Origin: Pseudozyma flocculosa PF-1
Lineage: Eukaryota; Basidiomycota; Ustilaginomycetes; Ustilaginales; Ustilaginaceae
Reading direction: 5' to 3'
Assembly (NCBI RefSeq): GCF_000417875.1
Contig: NW_006920869.1
Span: 1,543,759-1,607,758 of the forward strand
DNA: 64,000 bases
Shown: one piece after another, positions 11,401-22,206 of the stretch
Layout: each line of letters starts with the position of its first letter
How positions within the stretch are numbered: position 1 is the first letter of the stretch
The notes under the pieces: model-generated
Databases searched by the model: none
What the model was told of the DNA's origin: nothing
What the model saw: the letters and a program-made list of their open reading frames with translations, nothing else
Made by a program: the position numbers and the translations under genes

Positions 11401-12730
11401 CGCAAGACGAGGCTCGTCCGTGTCCCGGCCTCCAGTCGCTGCGCTGCCTTTGCTTCCTCTCCTCTCTGCTGGCACCGCCAGCAGCGTCGGCCGGCTCCGA
11501 GGCCAGCCAGCTCAGCGCAGCCTCTTCGAAGCAATGAGCCCTGTCGGGGCACGCGACGATGGGGGCAAGCTGTACCAGGCGGCGATGATCAGCCCACCGT
11601 CGCATCGACAGGCCACGCCGTCCATCGTCTCGCCGCCCGCTCAGATGGCATTCTCGGGCTCGATCGGCTTCAGTGGCGCTGATGAGGCCACAGAGACCCT
11701 GTCGCAGCTCGTCGAGAGCTTCGACGACTGCCTGACCCCGCTCACGATGACGCCGAGCTCCAAGGCCGGCAGCCCGTTTCGCGGGATCGGGGGTTATCGC
11801 CGACCGCGGTGGACGTCGCAAGACCGCAGCAGCGTGCCGGACGAGACGCTCGGGTACACCCGCGACCTGAGCGAGACGGGCGGCTGGCAGCGGGGCAGGT
11901 TTAATAGCGAGGCCAGATCCAGCATCGCGCTCAGCACCGTGCTGAGCTACGCCTCAACCGAGGCCAACTCTAGCTTTGGCGACGGCGAAGAGCTCCAGGA
12001 CCTTATCGAGGGCATCATGGCGGGGCACGACGACAAATCTGACGAAGGCACAGCCAGGCCCGGGGAGCGCGACCGTCCATCGCGACAGCAACGAGCGTCG
12101 TCGCTGCCGAGGTCACTGCCATCGTTCGGGACAATTGCCATCACGCCCGCAACTGGCAACGACGAGCCCGGAGGAACCAAGCAGTGGCTGTCGAGGAGCC
12201 CTTCTCACGACGATTCAGGGAGGCACCGCCGGAGCAGAACAGACTCGAGCGTGCCAGGCCAGCTCCGCAGCTTCTCGGCAGGACCACCGCTGGGCACGGA
12301 TGACAGGGCTCCCTTGGTGCTGCGGTCGGCGCCCGGCTTCAGAGTCGCAACGTCGCCCTCGGCACAAGCAAAAGTGACCGTCGAGGTCACACCCCCCTTC
12401 ATGCCCAACAAGAGTGTCCAACGGACGCCCGCGGCTGGCGATGCTGCAAGTTCGCGTTCGAGGGGCCTTCTCGAGGCGTTTGGCCTCTCGATTCGAGCCG
12501 CAGAGGCCGAGGGCTGCCGCGAACGCCTCTCGCCGCCCAAGTTTCTGCTCAACGACGAGCCGGTGCTGGTCGTGGATTCACCGGACGCTTCTCCGTTCCT
12601 CGTGAGCGGATCCGTCGCCGGCAACAGGCTCGTCGGTGCGCCCAAGGCGGTCGAGACGATGTCGTCTGCGAGCGCGGATCTCGCCTCGCTCTTTGACGGC
12701 TTCGACCATGTCCCCTCTCGCAGTCTCTGA
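8471..12730 (+). CDS. Large Ser-rich disordered protein, function unknown
   Basis: Two exons, 8471-9138 and 9226-12730, encode 1390 residues. The 87-nt intron has a GTGAGT donor and a TGCAG acceptor, and the frame closes across it (Phe codon split TT/C). I recognise no catalytic domain. The protein is rich in Ser, Arg and Pro and probably mostly disordered. Islands that look constrained are residues 35-52 (FFNGKRISDPVFLNG), a basic Lys/Arg stretch before the intron, an acidic helix-like patch near 1137-1160 (GEELQDLIEGIMAG) and the extreme C-terminus (ADLASLFDGFD). I chose the ATG at 8471 over the in-frame ATG at 8045 because composition becomes protein-like only from 8471. A scaffold or cytoskeleton-associated regulator would fit, but nothing seen proves it. 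Confidence 0.75.
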
Positions 12731-13390
12731 TCTGCCCTTGACACATCCTGTTTGGGGTCGGTATCGATATCGTCGTGGTGCTTGCTGGCTGAAATGGCGG
12801 GGACAGGGAGCGAAAGAGAAGCAGCGGCAAGAATACCGCAGCGAGGGGAGGCGGTCGGCGGTGGCTCTTTTCTTTTTCGGTGCCGAAAGTCTTGTTGACC
12901 GCCGGGGCCGGGCCCGTGGCCTGGACCTGCTGCTCGCGATCATGATGCACAGCTTCAACCACCTCCGCCGCGCGCCCGTCCCGTTCGCCGTTGTTTGATG
13001 CGCCCTTGTCATGCGACAGGCAACGCCGCGACTGTCCCCCCCTAGACAGGAAGCAAGCTCGCCCGAGCCTGCCATATGGGCCGGAGCTTGACCTGTCGGT
13101 ACTGCACCACGTCCCCGTCCTGCTGCTCCACGAGCCCCTGCTTCCAGGCGTGCTGGGGCTGCACCTGCTGGCCTGCGACGAGCAGCACTTGCTAGCCTGG
13201 CAAACGGCCCCTGCAGCTCGAGATCCGCTCGCCGTTCAGCCATGCTGCGAGGGGCTGTCTCCGTCGCCGGTTGACGAGAAGTTGGCGGCAAAAGGATGTC
13301 CAAATCTGGCCATCGCAACGACGTCCAAAGAGGGACGGCCGGACGGGGCTGACCAGCGGGGCGGGCGGCCCAGGCCTGCATGCAACCATA

Positions 13391-13426
13391 CGGAGAGAGA
13401 GAGGGGAGGGGAGGAGAGGAGAAGAC
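13391..13426 (+). repeat. GA/GGGGA purine tract
   Basis: A strand-asymmetric run of GAGA and GGGGA units about 35 nt long in intergenic DNA. No coding frame is associated with it. Confidence 0.6.
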
Positions 13427-14660
13427 CTTATGCATGCCCGCTCCCATCCTCGCCACCGCCGCCGAGGCAGGGGGGTCCTCCATCAACGGAAGCAGCCGAA
13501 CGCCGGGAGCAACCGCCTGCCTGCCGTACCTAGCCCGCTGGGCGCCTTTCCATATCTGATTGAATGGCCATACGTGCGTGCGAGGCAGGGTGCGTGCGTG
13601 CTCGCTTCATGGAAGCACCAGCGCGGCCAGTGGTGCCACGCACGACAACCTTACGCCCAAGGCACAGCGAGCCGGCAGGCAGGCGTGTTTTGCGCCTACC
13701 AGGGCTCGTAGGCGGGATCATGATGTATGCACGGCTGGTCAGCCCGGTCTGTCGCCCCTGCTTGCTTGTTGCCTGCTCCTCCGTCTGGTCTGTCGAGGAG
13801 TTGCACGACAAGCCGATGGACGGCATGGGAGGGATGTCCACAAGCAAGCTAGGTAGGCCGCAGGCGGGTCGTCCGATGCGCGGGCCGGAAGCGACGACGG
13901 CGTACGGCCGGTGGATTGGGCGGAGAGCCGAGGCAGGACGGGAGGGCCGCCAGCTCGAGTCTTCTCGATCGAGAAGAAAAAGCAAGGCAAGCCGTCAGCC
14001 TGACCCTGCTGGGCGGTAGGCTGGCCAGGCCAAGCCCAAAAAGGAGGCTGGAACAGGCCGACGCGCGCACTCTGCAGGGGCCGGGCGGGCGTACGGCCAC
14101 CGTACGTGCGTATCGTCTATCGCCCATCACCGGCCCCTCTGGCACCGCCGGCGAGCATCCTCTCCTTGGCTTCGAGGAAGGCCAGGAGATGACCGAATTG
14201 CAAGGCCGGCAGCAGCCATGGATATCGCCGCACGACGTCGAGATCGATGAGCGGTGAGATACCGGGACGGGCCAGCCCGGTCGAGTCGATGGAAGCTAAG
14301 CTTCACAAGCCAAGGGAGGAGCCGGGTGCGTGCAGCTGCTGGATCGATGTCGCCTTCAGACGCCAAATGGAGCGAGGGGTCCAAGGCCGGGCTGGGCAGG
14401 ATCGAGGGCTGGCCGGCTGGCGTGCGAGGCTAGGCCAGGCCTGGGCCAGGGTTGCGCGCGGTACGTAGCGAGTGCGTCAGCTTGCTGGCTTCCACTCGCC
14501 GAGGAAGGGCTGGGAGCCCTGCGACCCAAGGTGCGGCGGCCAAGGAGGCCAGACAGGGTAGGCTGACGCTGCGCCGTGGCAGAGGCTTCGGGCAGATGCG
14601 CTGAGCCTCTGTCATTTTTTTTCCTCATCTGCGGTCCCACCGGCCCTCTTCCGCCTTGGC

Positions 14661-14703
14661 TGGCCTGGCCTGGCCTGGCCTGTCCTGTCCTGTCCTGTCC
14701 TGC
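14661..14703 (+). repeat. TGGCC x4 then TGTCC x4 pentanucleotide array
   Basis: Four TGGCC units (14661-14680) are followed by four TGTCC units (14681-14700) and a partial copy. The array lies about 80 nt before the run of Ns and fits a repeat- and GC-related assembly failure. Confidence 0.85.
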
Positions 14704-14784
14704 CTTCTGCGCGCCGGGCCAGCCAGGTCCAGCCGCCAGCGCCCAACGGCGGGCACCGCCCCGTCCGCCCGGCCGGCCGCGGTC

Positions 14785-15169
14785 NNNNNNNNNNNNNNNN
14801 NNNNNNNNNNNNNNNNNNNNNNNNNNNNNNNNNNNNNNNNNNNNNNNNNNNNNNNNNNNNNNNNNNNNNNNNNNNNNNNNNNNNNNNNNNNNNNNNNNNN
14901 NNNNNNNNNNNNNNNNNNNNNNNNNNNNNNNNNNNNNNNNNNNNNNNNNNNNNNNNNNNNNNNNNNNNNNNNNNNNNNNNNNNNNNNNNNNNNNNNNNNN
15001 NNNNNNNNNNNNNNNNNNNNNNNNNNNNNNNNNNNNNNNNNNNNNNNNNNNNNNNNNNNNNNNNNNNNNNNNNNNNNNNNNNNNNNNNNNNNNNNNNNNN
15101 NNNNNNNNNNNNNNNNNNNNNNNNNNNNNNNNNNNNNNNNNNNNNNNNNNNNNNNNNNNNNNNNNNNNN
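14785..15169. other. Assembly gap (385 Ns)
   Basis: All bases are N. Both flanks are extremely GC-rich. Open frames that appear to cross the gap on either strand are artefacts of translating N. Confidence 0.99.
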
Positions 15170-15929
15170 CTCAGGCGGGCGGGCGGCGGGCGGACGTCGG
15201 GGGTGCTTGCTTGCTTGTTTGCCCGCCAGGCCTTGCAGGCTAGGGCGAGCGAGGGCGCTGCTGGGCGGGTTGGATGGCTGGCACCGCCGATTCTTCCCAA
15301 ACCTACTCCTGCCTGGCCCTGCGCGCAGCACCCGGCCCCTCTTCCCGCTGCGCTAAGCGGCCACTCTCTCGACGCTTGCCAACACCTCGCTGCCGTCCTT
15401 CCCACCCTCCTCGCCATCGACCACCAACCTCCCGCTCTCGCCACACCATTCTCCTTCCACCCAACCCGTCGCCACTCGCTCGAAGGCAACCCAACCCTTG
15501 ATCCGTTGCACTCATTTCGAAGCCCCGGTTCAGACGCCACCAGACCGATAACGACAACGCCGAACGCCCGCTACGATCTTTGCCCCTGCACCTCTAGCCC
15601 CTCGGGCTACGCCACGTCCTCTCTACCTCTGCGTTGAATTCGACCCATCCGTCCTCCGATCTGCGCAGAAGCCGCACCGCTGCTTCATCCGGGTCTTCCA
15701 GCACAGTCATCACCGACACTCGACGCTTGGACAAGTGTCGTGGCTCCTGGAGGAACCTATCGCATCAGTCCGAGCATGAGGGAGGTGCCACTCTGATTTC
15801 CAACCGAGCATCGGACAGGACAACTATCGTCGGCCATCGTCGTTGAGGTCTGGGCCGACCTTGCCGCCGCGAGAATCGACCGTTTCCGGCGCCTTGAGCT
15901 CTCGATTCAGAGGTCCACGAGTCAGGGTC
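15170..15929 (+). promoter_or_regulatory. Pyrimidine-rich upstream and leader region of the 15930 gene
   Basis: From about 15295 to 15500 the plus strand is dominated by C and T (CTCTCTCGACG, CCTTCCCACCCTCC and similar). CT-rich DNA just upstream of start codons is typical of filamentous and basidiomycete fungal promoters, which often lack a TATA box. No TATA element is obvious. The transcription start cannot be fixed from sequence. Confidence 0.35.
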
Positions 15930-18781
15930 ATGGCGGCGACCAGAGCTCAAGCAGAGGCCTCCCACTCGACGCCCTCTTCAACTCCGGCCAAGGATGTGAG
16001 CTCCACGCCACCGACAGGGTCCGCCGCGCCTGCTCGCCGCACCACGACCAGGACCCGCAAGATCCCCAGCCGCCTGCTGCCCTCGCCTTCTCCTCCACCC
16101 TCTCGGCCAAGCTCTTACCACAACCCGAGCAAGGCCGCAAGGGGTGGTAAAGAGGGCGGAAGCCTTCCCACCACACCCATGACCAACCCCGGCGGCAGCA
16201 TGGGCGGCAGCAGCAGGGCAAAGAAGAGTTCGCGCAACAGCGTCGGGTCGGCTGCCAACACCCCTGCCTCTGGCACCGAGCTTGGCACCTCGAGCAGCGC
16301 GCTCGCGGACGGAGATGAAGATACCTCCGCCGAGACTCTTGGACTCGGAAAGAGGAAGAGACGGTGAGTATCCATGCAGAGCTGAGCGCCAAAGCCCCGA
16401 AGACTGCCTTTCGTGAGTCTTCGGTCGCTGACCCTGACTATCTCTTCCACGCTTTGCCTCCGAAACGCAGGCCCAGCTCAATGATCCAAGCGCCTTCGAC
16501 CTTGACCGCATCGGACGCACCATCGCCTTCGGCGCAGCAAGTCGGCAAGGGCAAGAAGCGATCTGACACGACCAGTGCCGAACTCGAGAAAGATCGCGGC
16601 TCCGTGACTCGTGGCGTTCCGCCCAGCACAACCGCCAAGTCTCGCGGGCGGCTCTCGCGAGGTGGCAGCGAGAGGAGATCCGGGCAGTCCGCTCTGTTGG
16701 AGCAGAACCCGGACGACTCCGACGGGGGCTTCTATGCTGGTTCGGCAATGGAAGACTCGGACTTGGAGTTGGAGGTACCGACGGCGCAGCATCGAGCCCT
16801 GAGCTCTTCTGGCGGCCTCCAGCTACCGGGATCTCTGCAGGAATCGGAACTCTCGCCACCTCCCCTGCTGCCGAGGTGCGGGTCGGCCGCCCGCATCCGT
16901 ATGCCTCGGGAACTGGCGCAACCGGCCACATTTACCAAGGGTGGCCTCGTCAGCGTCTCGCCCGACTCCTCCGGCAAGCGGGCCAAGTCTGGCCTACAGG
17001 TCTTTGGCGGCCACTGGGGCAGTGGTTGGTCGCCGCACCGCGCGCCCGGTTGTCTGCCCAAGGTCGGCAACAACGGTGCCTCCACCTCGTCTTCGCAACA
17101 CCCCTGGAGGATGCATGAGGACCGCTCGGCAGCTGGCGACGGCTACCTCAAGGTGTCCGGGCCGCGCAACGGCTTCGCCGCTTTCGACCGTGGCTTCAAC
17201 TTCGCGGCTGCGCCGCTCGGGTCCGGCCAAGTTCTCTCCGACGTAGGCTCGGATCAAGAGGACGATGAGGAGGACTTCCACCAAGCAATGCTCGACGGCG
17301 ACTTCGACATGTTCGACTCTCAAAAGTCTGAAGGCCGGGCCTGGGCACCGGCTCTGGACCACAAGGGCGATGCAAGCTACGCGGACGACACGCCGGCCAC
17401 CACTCCGCGGAGCCCTCAGTCTCACTGCGAGATGTCGATGCCAGACAGCCCGGGCTCGCTCAGCGACAACGGCAAGGCCAGGGCCGACAAGGAAGGCTCC
17501 TCCGACTCTGCCAGCGCTCGCGCGGCTGCTTTCGCCGCCGTCCAGGACGCCGTCTTTGCCCATGCCCTGCCCACGACGCTGGTTGGTGCCGACAAGCCTC
17601 ACCAGCACGCGGGCTCCTTGACGCTGTCGTTGCCCTACTCGCCCGACGTCGTCGCCTCGCCGAAGCTGCGCCATGTCGAAAAGGAGACCGCCATGGACAT
17701 CGACGCCGACAAGGCCGACTCGGCGACCGACTGCTTCGCTACGCCCATCGTGTCCCGTCGACTCCACGTGCCTGGGACTGAGGCCAAGGCGGCTGGTATC
17801 CCGATGACGATGAAGTTCGGCGGCCTGGGCGAGGATGCTCCCGGTGCATCGCAGTTCTTGCAGTTCAGTCCAGGCATCGAGATGGACTCGCCGCTACTCG
17901 GTCTCGAACTGGCTGCTGGCAAGGCCTCAGAGCCCAGCAGCCCTTTGGTGATGGCGGCCGCCAACGAAGGAGCGATCGATGCACCCGCTGCCATGTCGTT
18001 GGACGAAGCGGCTGCGCCCAAAGCTGGACCTGCGCCGAAGCTCAGCACTGCGGCTCCTGCCGCCGTAGTCAGCAAGGTGGCCGATCCGAGCCCCACCGCA
18101 GCACCTGCCTCGAACGCCTCAAACGCCTCAAACGTCGTGGAAGAGGCCAAGCCAAGCAGCAACACAATGCTCGTGCGAAGGACTGCGCCTAATCACCCGC
18201 CTCCGCGGCACATCAGCTTCACTGTCCGCAGTGTCGATCCGATGCCTGTGTCCACCGGTCCCTCGAGGATGGTGGTACCGCCCAGCCGCCCGGCGATGCC
18301 GCTCCAGATGCAGAAGCCGGCTCCGACCCCGAGCCTGCCACCTCCACCGCCACAGCCCCAGATGGCGGCCACGACGACAACGACGGGGGCGGCGCCTGCG
18401 GCGACGGTTTCGGCGGTGACGACCCCGGCCATGGATCGAACGCCGGAGCTGGTCTACAGCGGGGGCAGCACGTCGTCCGAGGCTAGCTCCGGCTCCGCGA
18501 GCCCTGCGTCGCGGACGGACAGCGACATGGCTGCAGACGCCGAGGTCGAGAGCCTGCTCTTCGGCCCGCCGGAGAAGCTCGACCTGCGCGAGCTCGATCA
18601 GGTGTGGGGCGGGCCTGCACAGACTCAGGTCGAGGCCAGCGGCCTTGTGTCGAAGCCGGACGTCAAGGCCAACCTCTCGGCGAGCTCGACCCCCGCAGCC
18701 GCCATGACGACCAGCCTTCGCCGCGCCAAGGTCACTCACCTGCAACACCTCGACCTGATGTCCAAGCAGGGCGGAGCGTAG
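15930..18781 (+). CDS. Disordered, probably nuclear protein, function unknown
   Basis: Exons 15930-16363 and 16471-18781 encode 914 residues; the 107-nt intron (GTGAGT donor, CGCAG acceptor) splits an Arg codon inside a basic KRKRR cluster near residue 142, a plausible nuclear localisation signal. The N-terminal 140 residues are Ser/Pro/Thr-rich with further basic patches. The middle has an acidic segment (DQEDDEEDFHQAMLDGDFD, near residue 400) and many SP/TP sites of the kind used by proline-directed kinases. The C-terminal third is Ala/Pro-rich, with a final conserved-looking stretch (LRRAKVTHLQHLDLMSKQGG). No fold is recognisable. A transcriptional or cell-cycle-regulated nuclear factor is possible, but this rests on composition only. 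Confidence 0.75.
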
Positions 18782-19676
18782 TCCTACTCTGCCGCCGTCC
18801 TGGGCCTGGACGATCCATGCCGCCGCCAACCGCTGCGCCCGCATCCAAGCTCCCTCGTGTGTACCATACTCTTACTATTTCTATTCTGCGGCCGGCCTGT
18901 CTCTGCCATCACCACGACCACCATCACCACCGCTTCTGCCCTGCGCTCCCTCACCCCGTCAAAATCCGTAGCTTACAAAATCCCTGATAATGTCCTCTGG
19001 CCGTTGAAATGCCAAGCGCTCGTAAAAGAAGGGGGCCCTGACGAGGCTCCCCCCGGCAAAACTATCACCTTCATCAAGTGAAGCGTGCGAGGGCGACAGT
19101 GGCGCCGCCTCCCGCCGGTCGATGACGGCCTTGGGTCTCGGATTGGGGGTGGGGGGGGGGGGGGGGGGGGCTGGCTGGCTCAGCGGCAGAGGGCGCACTC
19201 GCACGAGAGCCAGAGGTGGAATGTGCCATGACGCAGTATCGGAAGATGGGAGTCTGGAGCGCGCTTGGCTAACGCCCGTACGCTTTTGGCCTTCGCGAGG
19301 TGGAGGCAGGCCAGGAGGCGGACTGCACTCACGACTGCGGGGAAGCTGGCAGGCCGACGTCGACATCGCCGCCCTACCCGACTACATACACATCCATCTT
19401 GGCCACGGACCGCCAAGGTCGACATCGTCTCGACTCCGACCGTCATCACTGCACCTTCGTAGCGCAACCAAATCGCGCCATCGGCTGCTCTTTGCGGCCT
19501 CACCCGACCAGCCCACTCTCGCCATACCGCCCATCTTCCACGCCACGCAGCGCCTGCGGGCCATACCTGGCTTGCGAGCTGCGCTGGCCGCCACCCTCCT
19601 ACCCTCGGCCACCTCGGTCGTAGGCGCATCCCGGATCGTTCCGCCACCGCCGCCGAGGAGCTTGGCCGTACACACG
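18782..19676. other. Spacer between the 15930 gene and the glycosylase-NatD gene
   Basis: This spacer holds the 3' flank of the upstream gene and the leader of the downstream one. An open frame reaches back to 19122, but it crosses a 20-base G run and is judged non-coding. Confidence 0.5.
19145..19170 (+). repeat. Poly-G run (G5-T-G20)
   Basis: An uninterrupted run of 20 G (19151-19170) follows T at 19150 and five G. It could form a G-quadruplex and is prone to length error in sequencing. It lies about 510 nt upstream of the chosen start at 19677. Confidence 0.95.
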
Positions 19677-22206
19677 ATGCCCACCCGAACCGTACCCAGC
19701 CGAACGGCTGCTCCGAGGCCGACGGCCGCCTCTGCAGCGAAACCGGATGCCGCTCCGACGAGGAAGCGCACCAGATCCTCGTCCGGGATGGCTACCGTCA
19801 CGTCGCCCAAGCTAGACCCGGATCAGCCGCCACCGCCGCCGCCGCTGTCTTCGGCGCCCAAGACACGCAGCAGCTCGTCTCCCAAGAAGGCACGCACCAC
19901 GAACAACGGCAGCAGCGTCAAGGTGGAAGAAGACGAGGCGGCAGCATCTACTCCCCCGCGCGCCACGGTCAAAAAGGAGGAGCAAGACATCGAAGATACC
20001 GCGCCCGCATCGTCGCCGCGCAAGCAGACGACGAGCGAAAAGAAGCTCGCCACGTACAAGGCGTCGATCCAGGGAAGCCCCTTTCCGGATCACCCGCTTC
20101 CCACGGCGGAAGAGGCCGAGCGAGTGGCCTGGATCCTCGGCGAGCACCACGGCTACAAGCGCGAGAGCGAGGGCGGCCGCGGCCTGCCCCAGTACACGTC
20201 GCCAAAGGGCGAAAACAAGTGGGGCGGCTGCGGCGACGTCGCCTCGGTCCTCGACGCCACGATACGCACCGTGCTGTCGTGCAACACGTCGAACCGCAAC
20301 TCGTCGGCCGCCCACCGCAGCCTGACGGAGCGCTTTGGAAAGCAGAATTGGCAGGCCATCCTCGACGCCGACGAGTCCGACGTCGTCGACGCGCTGCGCT
20401 GCGGCGGCCTGGCCAACAACAAGACCAAGACCATCCGTGGCATCCTGCGCGAGACAAAGGAGAGGCACGGCGTCCTCTCGCTCGACCACCTCCACCAGGC
20501 CACCGACGACGAAATCATGCAGGAGCTCGTCTCGTTCAACGGCGTCGGCCCCAAGGTGGCCAGCTGCGTCCTCGCCTTTTGCATCGGCCGGCAGAGCATG
20601 GCGGTCGACACGCACGTCTTCCGCCTGTGCAAGTCGCTGGGCTGGGTGCCCGAAAAGGCCAACCGCGACCAGACCTACTACCACCTCCACGAGCGCGTAC
20701 CGGGGCACCTCAAGTACCCGCTCCACGTGCTCCTCATCAAGCACGGAAAGACCTGCGACAACTGCTCCGCAAAGGGCTTCGCCACTGTCAAGGAGGAGCT
20801 GCCGTCGTCGGCCGAGGAGGGCTCGGCAGACGAGGGTGACCAGAAGCCAGCCGACCAGAATGCGGTGGCGGTCAAGAAGGAGGTCAAGGAAGAGGGAGAT
20901 GTCCCGATCGACAGGAGCAGGGGCCGTCCTTGTCCGCTCAAGGCTGCCGGCCTGCTGGGACGGCGGGGCAAGGCGCTCAAGCCCAAGGCGGAGCAGGACA
21001 GCAAGTCCGACGTGAAGGCAGAGGCCGGAGCCTCTGCGACCGACGAGAGCTCCCCTTCTAGCCGACGCGGCAAATCGACGGTCAAGAGCGAGGTCAAGGA
21101 GGAAGCCATGGATGTCGAGGAGCCGTCTTCGGCTCACGAGGCCCTCGAAAAGGCCCAGGCGATGTCGAGCGATGACCTGCTCAAGTGCATCCAGAAGCTG
21201 CGAAGCACCAGGAGCAAGAATCCGCTCAGCGAAAGCCTCAAGAAGAAGAGGTGCGTCTGGGCCCGATGCTTTGGAGGTTTCCCGTTCGGCCCTAGCCTGA
21301 CCTGACCCGACCCGAATCGGCCCGAATCGATCGGATCTGCCTCGCGCCGTCGTCGATCCATGGTCTGCACAGGTACACGCTAGAACTGAGCCACGGCAAG
21401 AGCCTCTCGGCCGAGCAGCGGAAGCGGGTGTTTGCCATCTTTGAGGAAAACATGAAGAGCATGTACCGCAACTCGACGCTCGGCTGGAAACCGGCGGACA
21501 AGAAGAAGGAGCTCTTCCACGCCTCGTCGCGCTTCCTCATCATCCGTCCGCCGGACGTGGGTGCCGAGATTGCGGGCTACGTCATGTGGCGCTTCGATAC
21601 CGAGCTCTGCAGCGCCGAGGATCCACTGCACCCCGATAGAGCCGCGGGGGGCGACCCGAAGGAGGATGGCAAGTTGGAGATCTCGTACCTGTGAGTCTTC
21701 AGACGCGCGCGCGTCTCTCTCCTCCCGGTAGCCGGCCGTAGCCGCCGCCACCGATGGTGGGCGGTGAGGCCAGGTGGACTGAACTCAGCTGGTTCTTCGA
21801 CTCACCCGCCGGTCTTTACTTCGTGCACGGTCCGGAATGCAGCTACGAGATCCAGGTATCTCCGCCGCACCAGCGTGCCGGGCTGGGCAGGGAGCTCATG
21901 CACCTCCTCTACGACCTGACGGCCCACCTCGGCCTGCACAAGGTCATGCTCACCGTCTTCAACCAGAACAAGACGGCCTACAAGTTCTACCAGTCCGAAG
22001 GGTGAGTCGATGTTTCCCCGTCGCCCACAGTCTTTTTCCCGCTCGCTCCGCCGATGCTGATCTGTCCTATCTGCGACATGTCCTGCTGTGCTGTGCTGTG
22101 CTGTGCTGTGATGCTCGGCAGGTACGAGGTGGATCTGATTTCGCCCTCCAAGGATGCGTCGATGAAGGATAGAGTCGACTACCAGATCATGTCCAAGCCG
22201 ACCTAG
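19677..22206 (+). CDS. Fused HhH-GPD DNA glycosylase and NatD (NAA40/Nat4) N-acetyltransferase
   Basis: Four exons, 19677-21250, 21373-21690, 21843-22001 and 22122-22206, encode 711 residues with every junction in frame (introns of 122, 152 and 120 nt). Residues 1-140 are disordered and basic/acidic. Residues about 181-368 form an HhH-GPD base-excision glycosylase/AP-lyase domain: the hairpin GVGPK holds the catalytic Lys293, and Asp311 in AVDTHVFR lies 18 residues later, the Nth spacing. The usual four-Cys iron-sulphur motif is missing; only CDNC remains. After a Lys/Glu-rich linker, residues about 478-711 match NatD, which acetylates the N-termini of histones H4 and H2A: a LEKAQAMSSDDLL-type N-terminus, MWRFD, the acetyl-CoA loop QRAGLG (641-646), VMLTVFNQNKTAYKFY and a GYEVD/SPS C-terminus. 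No stop separates the two. An in-frame Met at 21108-21110 could start a separate NatD, but the glycosylase would then have no end. Confidence 0.85.
22086..22110 (+). repeat. (CTGTG)5 in the last intron of the fused gene
   Basis: Five perfect CTGTG units lie just upstream of the intron 3 acceptor (AG at 22120-22121). A pyrimidine-poor repeat this close to the 3' splice site is unusual, but the exon junction (GG/G TAC GAG) is clear. Confidence 0.9.

Larger units (their letters stand above)
12731..14784. other. Intergenic DNA left of the assembly gap
   Basis: This is downstream of the disordered-protein gene. I see no recognisable protein or RNA. Purine tracts (about 13390-13426) and GC-rich short repeats increase toward the gap, and the last 120 bases hold a pentanucleotide array. 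Confidence 0.5.

Noticed and set aside
14356..15637. Open frames on both strands that run through the assembly gap
   Set aside because: They stay open only because N codons cannot be stops; the flanks are repeat-like.
19812..21137. 441-codon minus-strand frame opposite the glycosylase
   Set aside because: Shadow of the real gene; no domain and a Leu/Arg/Gly-dominated composition.
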